From NCBI GenBank assembly GCA_963924555.1, contig OZ004581.1, positions 1,860,001 through 1,924,000 of the forward strand: a stretch of DNA of 64,000 bases, read 5' to 3'. A model generated the notes under the pieces. The model searched no databases. It was not told the origin of the DNA and worked only from the letters and a program-made list of their open reading frames with translations. The DNA is from Crambe crambe (Eukaryota > Porifera > Demospongiae > Poecilosclerida > Crambeidae). Shown one piece after another: positions 22,501-33,382 of this stretch. A program made the translations under genes and the position numbers. Every line of letters begins with the position of its first letter. Within the stretch, counting starts at the first letter, position 1.

Positions 22501-25500
22501 GGCAAGTTCATTGTCATGCTTTTGTGTTTTAAGTTGGTCAAGTTCAGGAGCACGCAAACCTTCAGTGTCAACCAGCAACACATATTCACATTTTGTTTTT
22601 TGTCGTAACTCCTCATCAAGTGGAAGTAGTTGCATGAATGCTCCACGAGTACATCTACCAGCACTGACATTGAATTGAAGGCCAAATGCTGTGTTCAACA
22701 TTGTGGACTTCCCTGTGCCTTGAAGTCCAAGGACTGACAGCACAAAAATGTTAGGATCTCCAAGCATTTTTTCTGCCGAATGAAGCACAGCAGTGACCCA
22801 CTGTAGAGGTACATGAGCAGCATCACCATCCATCAGTTCCAAAGGGTAGCCATCAATGAAAAGCTCGGCAGCTGCCTCAGAAAACCTAGAAAGATCTTTT
22901 CCTGATTCTAGAGCAGCTTCATACACCTGACCAAGTTCTCGGAAGAGATGCTCTAGACCGAATGAAGAATCAATGATCTCTTCTTGAAGGTCTCTTTTTT
23001 CCTTCTTCAGCTTGTCACTCTTTATTTTTATCTCACTTTTTTGGGAGTCACTCTTAGTTTGAAGCTTGGATAACTCTTTACGTACGGATTGATACTGGTG
23101 CTGCATTTCTGATATGCTTTCCCTTGAAAGATTATTCAATTCCAGCTTCAAACATTGCAAGAAATAGTTTCTCAATATCCTATTGGATGATCCTCCAAGT
23201 TGAAGCAGAGAAGCTGTGAAGGATTCCATCACTGGAGTAAGAGAACTGACATGTTTCAATTGTTTAGCACGAATTTCAGCTTTCTTTTTATTCATATCTG
23301 CAGTGTAATCATTCACTGTTTTATTTCCCCTTTGAATGTGTCGATGGAGTTCCTTGTCATTAGCAGCCCAAGCTCTCCACAGGTTACTGCCTTGCAATGG
23401 AAGCATAGCATCCTTCAAGCTTGGTTCTTTTTCTCTACAGCCAGTGACAATGCTCGTTAATCTATTTGCAAGATTTAAACCTTTCATATAAGAATCATAG
23501 CTTTCATCTACAAGGATTCCTTCCTCTCTGATTCCACATAACTCTTCAATGGACTTTGGTTTCTCCACTCTCTCCAGATTTTTCTTTATTCTTTGACGAA
23601 TGGAATCTTTTATTTCTGATGCATTTTTTTTTGCCAGACTGATCGTGCGAGTATCAGAAATTACTCTCTTCAATGAATCTGGTTTCTTCTTAACATCATT
23701 TAGTATTGTGATTGCACCAGGATATGAATTAAACTCCTTCAAAATTTCAATGGTCTGGCTATCAAACTCTAAGTCCTCCTCAGTGAGAAGGAAAAAGCAC
23801 ATGGAAGATATTTGACTGAGGAATCTGCTTTGTCGAAGATGCTGCCTACCATCACCATGGAGGTTTAGAAAGGTAACAGCATCTGGAAATGCATCAGATG
23901 CTTTTCCTGCTGGAAGATACCAACACATATCAACAAGTCCTTCTCCAAGCAAATGACCTAGTTGTCCACCAGGGCAGTCGCAATGAAAATAGTGATCATA
24001 ATGGGAGTCACTAATGACCTCATTTAATATTTTAGACTTTGATGCACCACGCTCCTGATGTTTCCCAAAGCGGATAAATGACACAATTGGCATTTTATAA
24101 CTGACTATCGGGTGTGTTCGCTGGACTAATTCACCATCTTTGTTGGTGTACTTCCACTCTTTGATAATGGAGCGCATGGCCCAAAGAGGAAGAGTTAATT
24201 GCTTGATGAAGGGATCTGGTAGGAGAAATGGAAGAGCTAGCTGACATTTGGCCAACCTAGAGAACAAATCTTGACGGAGAAAGTCATTTGAGCAAAGAAT
24301 TAGGGCAAGGACACTGTCAACTGGGTGTATCCTGCTAGATTTGTTTACTTCTGATTCATTTTCATCAGACTCATCAGAATCATCATCACTGTCATTTTCT
24401 TTTTTGCAATGAATACCTCCTTTGCTATCTGCAGGCATCAGGTCAGACCTACACAGTGAATCATATGACATCAGCTTATGCAGAATGAGGTGCGGAAGTT
24501 GCTTTGGATCATTTGGGTGGGTCTCATTCAATGATAGTTTCAATGGTTCTGGTCTGATACACAGAGCATCTTGCATTTGTAGCCCCTTGGGATAATGCTT
24601 GCAAAGCCCTAGTTTCTCAAGAAGAGCATGAGCTTCTGAGTTCATTTGGAAAACTGAGGAAGCATCTGCAGTTAATGGTTTACTTTGCTGTGCCTTCTTA
24701 AGAGAGTGATGATCTTTTTTCTTAGGTGGAGGAGGTGGAGGCTTCTTTGGATGAGAGGATTTCATCAATGAATGCAGTTTTTGTTTCAATTCCTCCAATG
24801 AAGAAGAACCATGCAGGTATGCATTCAGAATCTTTGAAATCTTTGGTTCAAGAGGTGGCTGAAGATCTGATGTCATTATAGAAATATTTTGCAAAAACTC
24901 CTTCAATTGACTTTGTTGAGTTGGACAATTACTCACTGCTAAGTGGAATAGATAGGCTTGAAGATGCAGAGGTTTCTTTTTCACATACTCATTAAACTGT
25001 TTTCTCTGCTCAGAAAACTGTTTTTGTAAAGATTCCAGGTCTTTCACTGAGATAGGTTTTAGTGTTATGACACCATAAAAGGAATCGACCTGATATGGAT
25101 AAACTAGGATGGTTATGAAAACATTGTCATATGTCAGCCGATAGTGAATTTGGAGACTGTTAATTCTCTTTGAAACATCCCTGGAGAGTTTTTCAGGAGG
25201 AACTACTGAACCTGACAATTCAGCATTCCTTGCATCTATCACCATTTTGTCCAGGAAGGAATCAAAGCTTTCAAAGTCTGTGATATCACTCTCTGGATGA
25301 CAACGACTTGACACAGAATTTGACTTGTGCAACCAATCAGAAACCTTCACTAAACAAGGAAAAGCTCGATGTGTGTCTAGTTGACTCAGCTCACCTTCTT
25401 CTAGTAGTTGTTGAAGAAGGACTTTCACATCTTCCAAATTAGCAGATGTTAACTCAGACTCCATCAATGACTGTATGAAGTCTTGCAGTGAAGAATGTGA

Positions 25501-25998
25501 TAGATACTCACTAATCCAAAAAGTAAGATTTGATGTTTTATCGAGAATGTCTTTCTTCACCTTTAAAAGATGTTTAAGGTTTTCCTGGATCTGATAAATT
25601 GTCATATCTTGTACTTTCCACTGACTCACCTCTTTCAGTACAATGTCTGAGTCATATGACAGACTGCTCATCAAGTCTTGCACTGGTTTTTCTTCTTCAT
25701 CATGGGGTTTTTCCTCCATCTCTTCTCTTTTATTTTTAGCTACATGTAAGTGTCTCTTTGATTCCTCTGCTTTCCTTTCATCCAATTCATCGAATTTAAG
25801 AAGCTTGTAAAGAGCCTTTTTCTCAACTGGATATTTCGCTACTTTTTCAAGCTGGGCTAATGTATCAATGTCTCCATGAAGGAGTTTAAGTGATGCTTTA
25901 GACTTCACACCCATCTTCTCCAACTGTGACAACCAATAGTCCTTGTTATCCAGTCCTATCTTGCCAAGGTGAGAAGATAGTTCATTTTTTTCACCAAT
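19540..25998 (-). CDS. VLIG/GVIN-type giant GTPase without MACPF domain
   Basis: One huge exon of about 2,150 codons. Counting from 25932, the order is: N-terminal helical module (YWLSQLEKMGVKS...KYPVEKKALYKLL); Lys/Glu-rich linker; SYDSDIVLKEVSQWKV region; poly-proline stretch (PPPPPPKKK, about 405); LLEKLGLCKHYP module typical of URGCP/GVIN proteins; an acidic run; the GTPase domain with P-loop GLQGTGKSTMLN (about 1067) and VDTEGLRAPE (about 1120); long coiled-coil helices; and a C-terminal CPFCKEQC...HRPEYLGG metal-binding-like cluster (about 1990). These proteins are large dynamin/GBP-related GTPases, interferon-induced in vertebrates and also carried on one giant exon there. The frame is open back to a TAG at 26004, with an AG acceptor beside it. 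The codon aligned to the paralogue's ATG is ATT (25998-25996). Translation may start at Met 25914 or from an upstream exon. Confidence 0.92.
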   Translation of the reverse strand: MGEKNELSSHLGKIGLDNKDYWLSQLEKMGVKSKASLKLLHGDIDTLAQLEKVAKYPVEKKALYKLLKFDELDERKAEESKRHLHVAKNKREEMEEKPHDEEEKPVQDLMSSLSYDSDIVLKEVSQWKVQDMTIYQIQENLKHLLKVKKDILDKTSNLTFWISEYLSHSSLQDFIQSLMESELTSANLEDVKVLLQQLLEEGELSQLDTHRAFPCLVKVSDWLHKSNSVSSRCHPESDITDFESFDSFLDKMVIDARNAELSGSVVPPEKLSRDVSKRINSLQIHYRLTYDNVFITILVYPYQVDSFYGVITLKPISVKDLESLQKQFSEQRKQFNEYVKKKPLHLQAYLFHLAVSNCPTQQSQLKEFLQNISIMTSDLQPPLEPKISKILNAYLHGSSSLEELKQKLHSLMKSSHPKKPPPPPPKKKDHHSLKKAQQSKPLTADASSVFQMNSEAHALLEKLGLCKHYPKGLQMQDALCIRPEPLKLSLNETHPNDPKQLPHLILHKLMSYDSLCRSDLMPADSKGGIHCKKENDSDDDSDESDENESEVNKSSRIHPVDSVLALILCSNDFLRQDLFSRLAKCQLALPFLLPDPFIKQLTLPLWAMRSIIKEWKYTNKDGELVQRTHPIVSYKMPIVSFIRFGKHQERGASKSKILNEVISDSHYDHYFHCDCPGGQLGHLLGEGLVDMCWYLPAGKASDAFPDAVTFLNLHGDGRQHLRQSRFLSQISSMCFFLLTEEDLEFDSQTIEILKEFNSYPGAITILNDVKKKPDSLKRVISDTRTISLAKKNASEIKDSIRQRIKKNLERVEKPKSIEELCGIREEGILVDESYDSYMKGLNLANRLTSIVTGCREKEPSLKDAMLPLQGSNLWRAWAANDKELHRHIQRGNKTVNDYTADMNKKKAEIRAKQLKHVSSLTPVMESFTASLLQLGGSSNRILRNYFLQCLKLELNNLSRESISEMQHQYQSVRKELSKLQTKSDSQKSEIKIKSDKLKKEKRDLQEEIIDSSFGLEHLFRELGQVYEAALESGKDLSRFSEAAAELFIDGYPLELMDGDAAHVPLQWVTAVLHSAEKMLGDPNIFVLSVLGLQGTGKSTMLNTAFGLQFNVSAGRCTRGAFMQLLPLDEELRQKTKCEYVLLVDTEGLRAPELDQLKTQKHDNELATFVIGLANMTLINIYGKVAGDMDDILQTSVHAFLRMIQVKFNPSCQFVHQNAGANINSEVGRDKFTQKLDQITIDAAREENCEGQFKSFNDVIKFNDQTDVHNFPGLWKGDPPMAPVNKGYSQSAQMLKNHFIKILCKRMSQSRSEKEVGDFSLSSFKGRMNDLWQALLQEKFVFSFKNTLEITAYNSLETAYSMWDWTFTEAMLKWEQKAENAISAAPLEKVPALVKFKCKRLKAYISEEMSPLKSQMEIFFNGKQSEILVQWKAKFERRLENLSSELELHADQHCKKLGKNREVITKFESERNRYAGIIRTKVHEHIASIKKEQEELDQNLQVKKLKPEQLMNVLQRRLFTYDNIQLYQEQQIITEEQARQINAIIQQCGGQLTEVHLNHIMVGGVLATEQVRKILKKRQTEKELKKKFDSIWKGFLHQQIPNVSGERRNVEAEVENKMTEFIRRTRDREGQFIAKYEEKKLMKWGESISYFLPEERHYIIHGPGVRSTLVDKISFLFRGKKTTGDTYQKEAFEVTEKVFRTARKYLEETTQKDTDFKQGFVQELLQKVDATITKESDALKDHLIFTPTYKYEVYLIICGSSVPEFDRMAESFRRKNDPRLYLEKNLKGPLFTKFKNQYNQTEAEEATNTLSSYLETPIRVQVGKTLGAKMVGVMKSSEHHFSSKMALKVKILTDLHENDSFDDYMAYASNVKDYLEKQIKHYTVQFCNQKVSGENTRLQISAKDEVSRLIGVVESKVTEVNETDMHKWLSAFCNDKAIMDELGIALEVDELLNASSDAPSELNLDNFKRQIHSGLEDLKKKLHTSLNKIEYEKEMVNWKDKPHELLRNLIGCTEQCPFCKEQCDWLDPNHIDDDQKHYIAVHRPEYLGGYRWSKTNVLTTDFCPALVAGDITFRNAATKQESHPFKDYQSIYPNWSIPPDLTSEGSLYWKRFVGKYKEELGRKFSAKPPKVPPQWHDIKWEEVEEHLNSIYHL

Positions 25999-27578
25999 TT
26001 TCTATTCAGAAAAGAAATCACATGAAGGTGAATTCTGGACAGTAGGGTAATACTGGACAGTTGGGTAATTTTGGATGGCTTAAAACTGCTGAGACATAAG
26101 AGCTCCATTCATTCACTGTCGTAGTAGACTATAGCTACGTATAGGGCAATGTGCAATATATGTAATATGATGGAAAAAATTCCTATAGCAATGTAATGAT
26201 GTTGGAAATAATTAGGCTAGCCTTGTGCACTTTTTTGCGGGGCAGTGGAAAAGTGAAAGGGCCTGGTATAAATTGCATGCGCATGCGCTTCATCCAATGG
26301 GACTTCCTTGCGTGTCTGTTACATGTCATCATCATGCTGAGTTAACGATTCTTTTATTTCTGTTGCTTTTGCTCTTTCTGCACTAGATTAAGCATTCTGT
26401 GCAAGCTGCTAAATTGAATGAAAGAAGTGATAAGTTTTGTGTTGCTACTGACTGTATGAGAAGAGTCATTAATTGCTATTAGTCTTACCTTTATTTTTGA
26501 CGATAAGCTTTGAGAGGGATAGTGCTGTTTTCGTTGTGTTTATTTTGCTGATGTGGATCAGGTCTAGAGCCGGCCAGATGTGCAAGATTTGACAGTAAGT
26601 GAGTGAGCAAGTACTCCTATAGCTTTTAGAGCAGATAGACTCAGATTCATCTGTGCTTCAAATCTTGAATTGCATATGGATGTAAGTTGCAGGCATAATG
26701 CTTATCATGCACAAAAAGCCTAGTATTTATAAACCTAGCGCCTACAACATGATAATCATAATGTAGACAATTACTTATGGAGCATGCACATATCAACAAC
26801 CTCTGACAGTATTATTGATGCACTTGAATTTCTCCCGACATGGTCATACGTAAGTGACTATGGCCCATGATAATAGATCAAGTGAATATGACTTCTGCTA
26901 CATTACAAGCAGCCTGCAAGCCAAAAAAAAAACTGTGGAGACAGTAAAAGAAGTTGCTAAAGGAGTCAAGTGATGACACCATCTGAACTCCTCATCAGTT
27001 AGAAACTCTGCTCCAAACACAATAATGATTCTGGAGAATTTCTAAAATAATGAAAACTATAGACTATAAAGGCGGAAGTGTACTAATTCTTGATGAGTCC
27101 AAATGCGAATTACCACCAGCAGATCACACCCAGACCAAAGTTAATACACCAAGCATAGGAATCAATATCAGCTCAATGTATTACCCTGACTAGCTACATA
27201 GCTATGTATAGTAGCAAATTGATTAAAAGTCTTACAGTAAAATATTGACTCCCCTAAACTAGTGCTTCTTACCTCAAATCTTTGTCTCTTTGAATTGAAG
27301 TTCTCATTCTCCATCATTTACTGGTTGTTTTCACTTGGTTCTTGTAATAATTGCTTGATTCTATTTGAAAGAAATGAATGCTAATTCTCAATATAAGTGA
27401 CGTACTACATAATTATCTTAATGATAAGAGTAAACTGAGAATGGTTGGAGTGTACGTAGGTGAAACTCTATCTTGGATTGCATTCGTTGATAGTATTTGT
27501 ATTCTTTAAGTAGGGATGGCATGGATGGCTACGTGATCTGACGAAAAAACAAATGATGGCAAAACAATTCTAAATTCA
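25999..27578. other. 5' flank of VLIG gene and old MITE debris
   Basis: Contains the probable 5' exon/intron region of the minus-strand VLIG gene, which could not be resolved. There is an ancient MITE copy around 26570-26830 (GATTTGACAGTAAGTGAGTGAGC). The 27504-27555 segment, with AAGTAGGGATGGCATGGATG, recurs at 31583-31633. Confidence 0.45.
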
Positions 27579-27914
27579 GTGAGTCAGACCAAATCGTTAA
27601 TCATTCTCCTCATTCACTCGGCTGAAGAGGGTCACTGCATGGGTGATTCACTTTATCGACAACTACCAAGCTCAGCAGATGTTACTCCAGTCTTGCACCC
27701 ACTAACTATCAACGAGCTGAGACAAGCTAAGCGGCTTCTCCAAGGAGATTGGAGCATTGAAAGCCAATGTCAACATTCATTCATCATTCATTCATCTTCA
27801 GCCAGTCCTCTTCTATCCTTGAATCCGTTCCTAGATGACAATTGTCTACTCCGTGTCGAAGGTCGTGAGAAGAGGCTAGGCTTTCCTGTACACTGTAGCA
27901 CAGTTTCGCCATAA
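27579..27914 (+). pseudogene. BEL/Pao retrotransposon pol fragment
   Basis: The frame contains LTINELRQAKRLLQ followed by LLSLNPFLDDNCLLRVEGR and a short PVH. This matches the segment between RNase H and integrase of BEL/Pao-type elements (typical form LTxxELxxA...LxPFLDxxGLLRVGGR). Nothing else of the element, neither RT nor LTR, is seen nearby, so it is a small decayed scrap. Family assignment rests on motif recall only. Confidence 0.6.
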
Positions 27915-28585
27915 ATCACAACACCACCCCTCATAATTAAAATTTAATTCAAATGGGAACCTATAATATAGTGCTATAAAGTATAGCTGGGTGTCTAGAT
28001 TCATTGGATTGGGAATGGTGGAATGGAATACTGGAATTGAATACTGGAATCCAAATGGCTATTTTATGATTTAAACACACACATGTTCCTTGGCTACCAT
28101 ATTCCATAGCTCTCTATCAACAATAATGCATGGAGTATTAACCATTGATCTATATATCAAAATCTGTGATTGCTGGCAACAACTGTACCAATTCAGATGC
28201 AGGAATCTGTAACATGCATCAGTGTGATGTAGTTAATTAAAGTGGATGTGGCAGCTTTCAATAAAGAAAAAATTACCATATAAAATAATGTAAAGCAATA
28301 AATTATGAGTAGCTAAGCTGAACATGAAAACAAATTATTCTAATGAATGTTCCCAGTGATAAACATGAGTATGAAAAAAGAATGCTCTCACAGAGGGTTG
28401 GAGTGCACAAGAGGAGATGTGATCATGTGAGCACACAGGGTTTCACCTAGGAATTTCACCTTGGAGGGGAAGCTCATGGAATGTGTGGCCGTAAGGCCAT
28501 GGTGAGAGGGAAGGTGCAGGAGGGGGATGTGCCCCCTCCAGCACAGAGTGTGAAACCAAAAATCTAAATTAATAGCTACTTAGAA

Positions 28586-28970
28586 GTATCAGAGAGTGCG
28601 GTAGCACTCTCTAAGTAGGGATGGCAGGTCAAAGTCCATAGGACAGTATAAACTAAAAACTCTTCTTTCTCTTCTACCCTTACTCTACAGGTTCTCAGAA
28701 GGCTACAGTGAATTATTATATCTACAAAGAAGAGAGGAGAATGTTCAAAAGCCAAAAATTCATTCGCCAACATAAGAAAAAAACGAGTTCTAAAATTGAC
28801 TTTTCGTTCTTTTTCTTTATAATAATAATCAGGATAATAATAATAATAATAAGATCGACGTACCGGCTTACTGGCTATAGTCATCAAAATTCTGCTTTGG
28901 CCATCTGTTAGAGCGGCACCTAGAGGCTGATCTTTTGCTATTAGTTTTGACTAAGGCTCTACTTCACTAT
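28586..28970 (-). mobile_element. Dispersed hairpin repeat, second copy
   Basis: Inverse of 18190-18763 with a single distal unit. It begins with the hairpin AGAGAGTGCGGTAGCACTCT followed by AAGTAGGGATGGCAGGTC and ends near the GAGGCTGATCTTTTGCTAT segment. A (TAA) run is expanded at 28835-28852. Confidence 0.75.
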
Positions 28971-29858
28971 TCGATAGCACTCGGAACACAGCTGCTAATC
29001 TTTCTACGCCATTTTGAAGGGGGCGGGGCTTATGGGCGGAGCCACGTAAGCTTAAGTTTAGCTATAGCCAAGGTCTTCATTCATTATCTGATGATGTTCC
29101 AGTCACTCCTTGCTGAATTATAGTACAGATGCTCATCCTATAGTAGCATTATAGCCGGTACTTGGCTGTAGTGTAGTCAGCTCACTTCACCATGCCGTGT
29201 ACATGTCATTTACATTGCTGTTGCTGTAAAGTTTTATATCAACAAAACTTAAATAGCTAAACAAATTCTTCAACCAGAGACACTGTATGTACCTACAAAA
29301 GAGGTTTATGTAGAGCTGGCTTTGTATAGTACTGTACTGTAGCCTCCCTCATTCAACTTCAAGCACTAAGAAAAAGGATAGAAACAAGTGAGCGTAAAAA
29401 ATTTCTTCAAATAAAAAGGTTAAGTAGGGATAGCCTAAAATCTAGCTGGGCTATCTATAATGTGCTGCAGCCTCGTATGAAAAAAATCTTCGCGATATTA
29501 CCTCATAAAAGGGGTGGGGCAATTAATAGCAGTTCTCCTCATATAACACCTGCACAGGTTGTGGCCATTTGATGGCATCCACTATTATGATCACTACACC
29601 AAATGCATAAACTCCCCATACTCCTCCCTCAAGCAAGACATACGTACCATCTCAATAATTATTTCAGTGATCACATATGTAACAATTAGCTAATGCTGTT
29701 CACTTTTTAAAATGTTCACTCCTTTCAGTACTCCATTACACTGCAGATGATCATCCTTCAAACTCTCCTCCCTGAACAGAATGAAATACTGATCATTAGT
29801 TCAATCAAGGAAGCCTTTAGTGTCTATCAATTTTCATAATCACAAAGAAAAAGAATGC
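28971..29858. other. Repeat-derived intergenic DNA
   Basis: Holds a GC-box-like patch (GGGGGCGGGGCTTATGGGCGG near 29018-29040) and, at 29390-29440, a diverged copy of the outer part of the palindrome arm (AAATTTCTTC...TTAAGTAGGGATAG). No gene seen. Confidence 0.45.
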
Positions 29859-30311
29859 AAACAAGTGAATGCAAAAAATTTCTTCGAAATAAAAATGTGA
29901 AGTAGGGATGCTATTATAACTGCAGCTTCATTATGAAAACCAAGTACTGCAGCATCGAAGCAGTATGGCCCAAAAATCTAGCTGGAATATGTATTATAAC
30001 TGCATGCAAGAGAGTGAACTTAGTGAAGTGACCCTTACCCATCATCAAGTACGAGATACTATTCCTACTTCACTCCCTTGGCCCTTGATCATGGGAGTGA
30101 AGTAGGAATAGTATCTTGTACTTGATGATGGGTAAGGGTCACTTCACTAAGTTCACTCTCTTGCATGCAGTTATAATACATATTCCAGCTAGATTTTTGG
30201 GCCATACTGCTTCGATGCTGCAGTACTTGGTTTTCATAATGAAGCTGCAGTTATAATAGCATCCCTACTTCACATTTTTATTTCGAAGAAATTTTTTGCA
30301 TTCACTTGTTT
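29859..30311. repeat. 453 bp near-perfect palindrome
   Basis: Arms 29859-30077 and 30093-30311 are 219 bp each and appear identical except for one base (TACGAGATAC against TACAAGATAC). The 15 bp spacer contains GGCCCTTGATC. The arms include GAAGTAGGGATGC and a CATGCAAGAGAGTGAAC segment. DNA of this kind is usually unstable, so it is either recent, selected, or an assembly fold-back. Confidence 0.93.
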
Positions 30312-30944
30312 TTAAAATGCTTGGATCCTAAAAATATATAACTTAAACATATTTTTGTCCTTCCTTTGACAATATCTTTGGGGAGAAGCTGGGTCAGTTT
30401 GGGGGGGGGGGAAGTTGAGCTGTTTGGAGGGGAAGCTTCCCCTGCGCCCCCCTCCTTAGATGAAACCCTGGCACATGCAGATACCTATAGCTAGCTTTTT
30501 CTGCTGACCACTTGTTCCTACTATAAGCTGTTGAGTTTATACGTAATAAAGCACTTAGATAAACCTATAGAGCCTCTACAACTACTACTATAGCAATATG
30601 CAGCATTTGATGGTGAGTAAGTGAGCAATTAAAGTAGCTTTTGGGCTATTGCTGTCAGAGACAAGAGTCATGTACTAAGTGGTGCTGTGGTGGTTCCCAG
30701 GAAGCTCCATACATAGAAGCTTACCACAAGCACTTATATAAGCCATACACTTATCAACAGTTCCCTGAGGATGTTAACTGATAACAATGATTAGTTTCCT
30801 GCAGGAGAATAAAAGTTCCCAGGAAGATACACTAGCACTGATATCACTTGAAGGTAGCTAGTCTAGCTAGCTGTATTTAATTTCAGAAAGTAACTGGTGG
30901 CTGGATAGTATAGGCAGTATTCCATTCCAGTATTCCATTCCACC
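30312..30944. other. Repeat-derived intergenic DNA
   Basis: A G-run and GAAGCTTCCCCTGCGCCCCC...GATGAAACCCTGG end (about 30390-30472) forms an imperfect inverse of CAGGGTTTCACCTAGG at 28437. Decayed MITE sequence follows (GCAGCATTTGATGGTGAG). Confidence 0.5.
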
Positions 30945-30962
30945 GAATCTAGACACCCAGCT

Positions 30963-33382
30963 CAATCAAAGAAAGAGCCTAAATAGTGAAATTTCATAGT
31001 AGAAGGTCAAAGGCAATCCAGTCCAGTGATCCAGTCCACCCTAGCTACATGACCAATCTATTTGCACAATGATGCATATCTACACTCAGCATTCCACGTC
31101 CTCTTGAGTAATTCATTTCGAAATACATACACAAATACATCACATTGATCAGGCTCACCCCACAATACTCTGTATTTTCTAATACAGTTTATGCTCTAAA
31201 ATGCCCCAGACTACCTCTCATGATTAGTGGTGCCCTGCTTGTGTAGTACATATGTGCATGTGCTCTAATTGTAATTGCAATAGGGAATCATAGTGGATTG
31301 TATTATAGGCTTATCTAAGTGGGAAATATTACAGCTTCCATGGCCATATGGACTTCCTACATTGCAGTTTCTAGGCTGGAAAAGCCACATACATAAACTC
31401 CATGCGTAAATGATGTTGAAGAAGCATGAATAGGAATTAGAGATCAGATACCCATTGAATAGCTATACTTTACTTGCTCACTCACTTGCTTTCAAAATTT
31501 TTATATAAATTAGTAATTCAGCAAGTGAATGAAGCAAGCAAGAGGTCGTGACTCATTGAAATCCAGCCACCAGGCTGCATATTCTCTAAGTAGGGATGGC
31601 ATGGATGGCTACATGATTTGACGAAAAAACAAATTAAAGTAGGGATGGCACACAGATATAATGCAGACACTTATGATAATTCACTTATGGGAAATAGTGG
31701 TGGTTTATCTTCTAGATAAAACGTATCACTTATCTGAACATGTGCAAAAACAGTAGTGTGCCACTACATTTCATTGGCTATATAGCTATCAGTGACCAAT
31801 GAGGCGCTCTTTTTGCGCAATTAGAAGGATTTTAAGGGAAATTATTATTACTTGCAGTCCTGCCCGAAGCATCTTTAGATCAGCAAATTTCATAACTTAA
31901 AATTTAGTATTTACAATGATATAGCAGAAATCATTCAGAAAGCTCGATCAAGAAGAAAATTGGGCATTAATTGGAGTTGCAATTAAATCTCCCGTTTAGA
32001 ACGTTTTCGCGGACGGTGGTGGTCTGCCTGTAGTAGGTTGAGTGAAATTAAAATAAAAGTAGCTAGCTGGCAGTTCTATATTTATAACAATAGACCTTAT
32101 TTATAACTTGAGCCATATCTCAGTCCTGACCCCCTTCTCCTTCCAATGGTCATTCGTTTAAATGGGGTTGAGAGTGGTTTAACAGTCTTCAGCCAAACAT
32201 TTGAGATCTATAGTGCATAGCTATGTATATAGAGGGCTGTTCCCTTTGAGTTATTTATAGTGGCGGGCCACAGGTATTAGATGAGAGATGACAGGACGGA
32301 GGTGCTATTAGACCAACTGGTATCTGTTGGTGAGTCAAACACTGGTGGTTCTTTTCTCCCCATTCCAGATTTTTAACGTCCTTAAAGATGAAATTTTACC
32401 ACTGAAGACGAAATATTTAGTATTTCTTTATGTAGGTGTAGTCCTCAGGGAAAAAGAGAAGTAACTCAAACTAAAGAGAGACATCCAAATCTACCTTTTG
32501 TTAATACAATTTTTTTATCATGTGTCTTGGATACTTCAAGATTTGTAGCAAGCTTCACCAAAGAGGGGAAATAAAATTAACATGAATCTAATTAAACGTG
32601 ATGCTGCAAGGAAACACCCATGATTGAGTAGTAACCATAAATAAAAGCAGCAATAGCTAGCTACCTAGTGATTTAGCTACAAAAATAGAGTGGATAACCA
32701 ATAACCATGGACTGATTCAGATTCGACTTTTAGATACAGCATACAGCTAGCTACATTCCACTACTGTCTAGATTTGACACATGAACTAGTTACCTAGTAG
32801 GCTTAATACCTAGCTAGGATTGTATTTATTGCCTGGTCCTATAGGACCTAGCAGGATTAGACCATTGCATGGGTTTGATTATATAGACCCTTCCCTGCAT
32901 GCTGGTGAGGCAATTACAATCAGGGCTGCAATCAAAGGGGCTGGCTCTGCAAGACTAGCCATGTGGTAGCAGAGCTAGTACATTTCTATCTCACCTGCAG
33001 TGTGCATGCAGGTCTTGTGATGTCTCTGCAGTCTGGCCTTGGTATAACACAGTGCCACTGTGTAATTGTTTAAGAAAACTATTCACACACTATAGCTATA
33101 TTTTACAGGGACTTAAATTTACCACTAAATCTTGTGGCTCTTCCCGCTGTGACTTGGAGTACGGAGATCCTATCGCTCAAAGACAAATCCTGCTTACCCG
33201 ACGACTGCAGACTGATCCTGCTAATGAAAATCAGTTTCTTTTATCCGCGTATTAAAAGCATGCGCGCACAGATTAGCTACGCGCATGCGCTCGTTCCCGG
33301 ATGCAAAGGTGGGCGGGGTCAATTTTTATAGGCATTCAAGGTGAAAGTTCATAAGCTCAATCCTAGGGAGGCCTAGGAGTGA
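30963..33382. other. Intergenic, nothing recognised
   Basis: Short frames only. MITE ends facing each other occur at 31470-31562 (CTTGCTCACTCACTTGC and GGTCGTGACTCATTGAAAT). Two AAGTAGGGATGGCA motifs lie at about 31588 and 31637. Confidence 0.45.

Larger units (their letters stand above)
27985..30962. mobile_element. 3 kb composite bounded by AGCTGGGTGTCTAGATTC inverted repeats
   Basis: AGCTGGGTGTCTAGATTC at 27985-28002 is exactly inverted at 30945-30962. Both are followed inwards by GGAATGGAATACTGGAAT-type repeats. The interior holds a GGGTTTCA-ended insertion (about 28437-30472), the hairpin repeat at 28586-28970 and the giant palindrome. No transposase is recognised. Confidence 0.7.

Noticed and set aside
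28437-30472. hAT-type element with CAGGGTTTCA ends
   Set aside because: The ends pair only imperfectly and no convincing 8 bp target duplication was found, so it is mentioned but not called separately.
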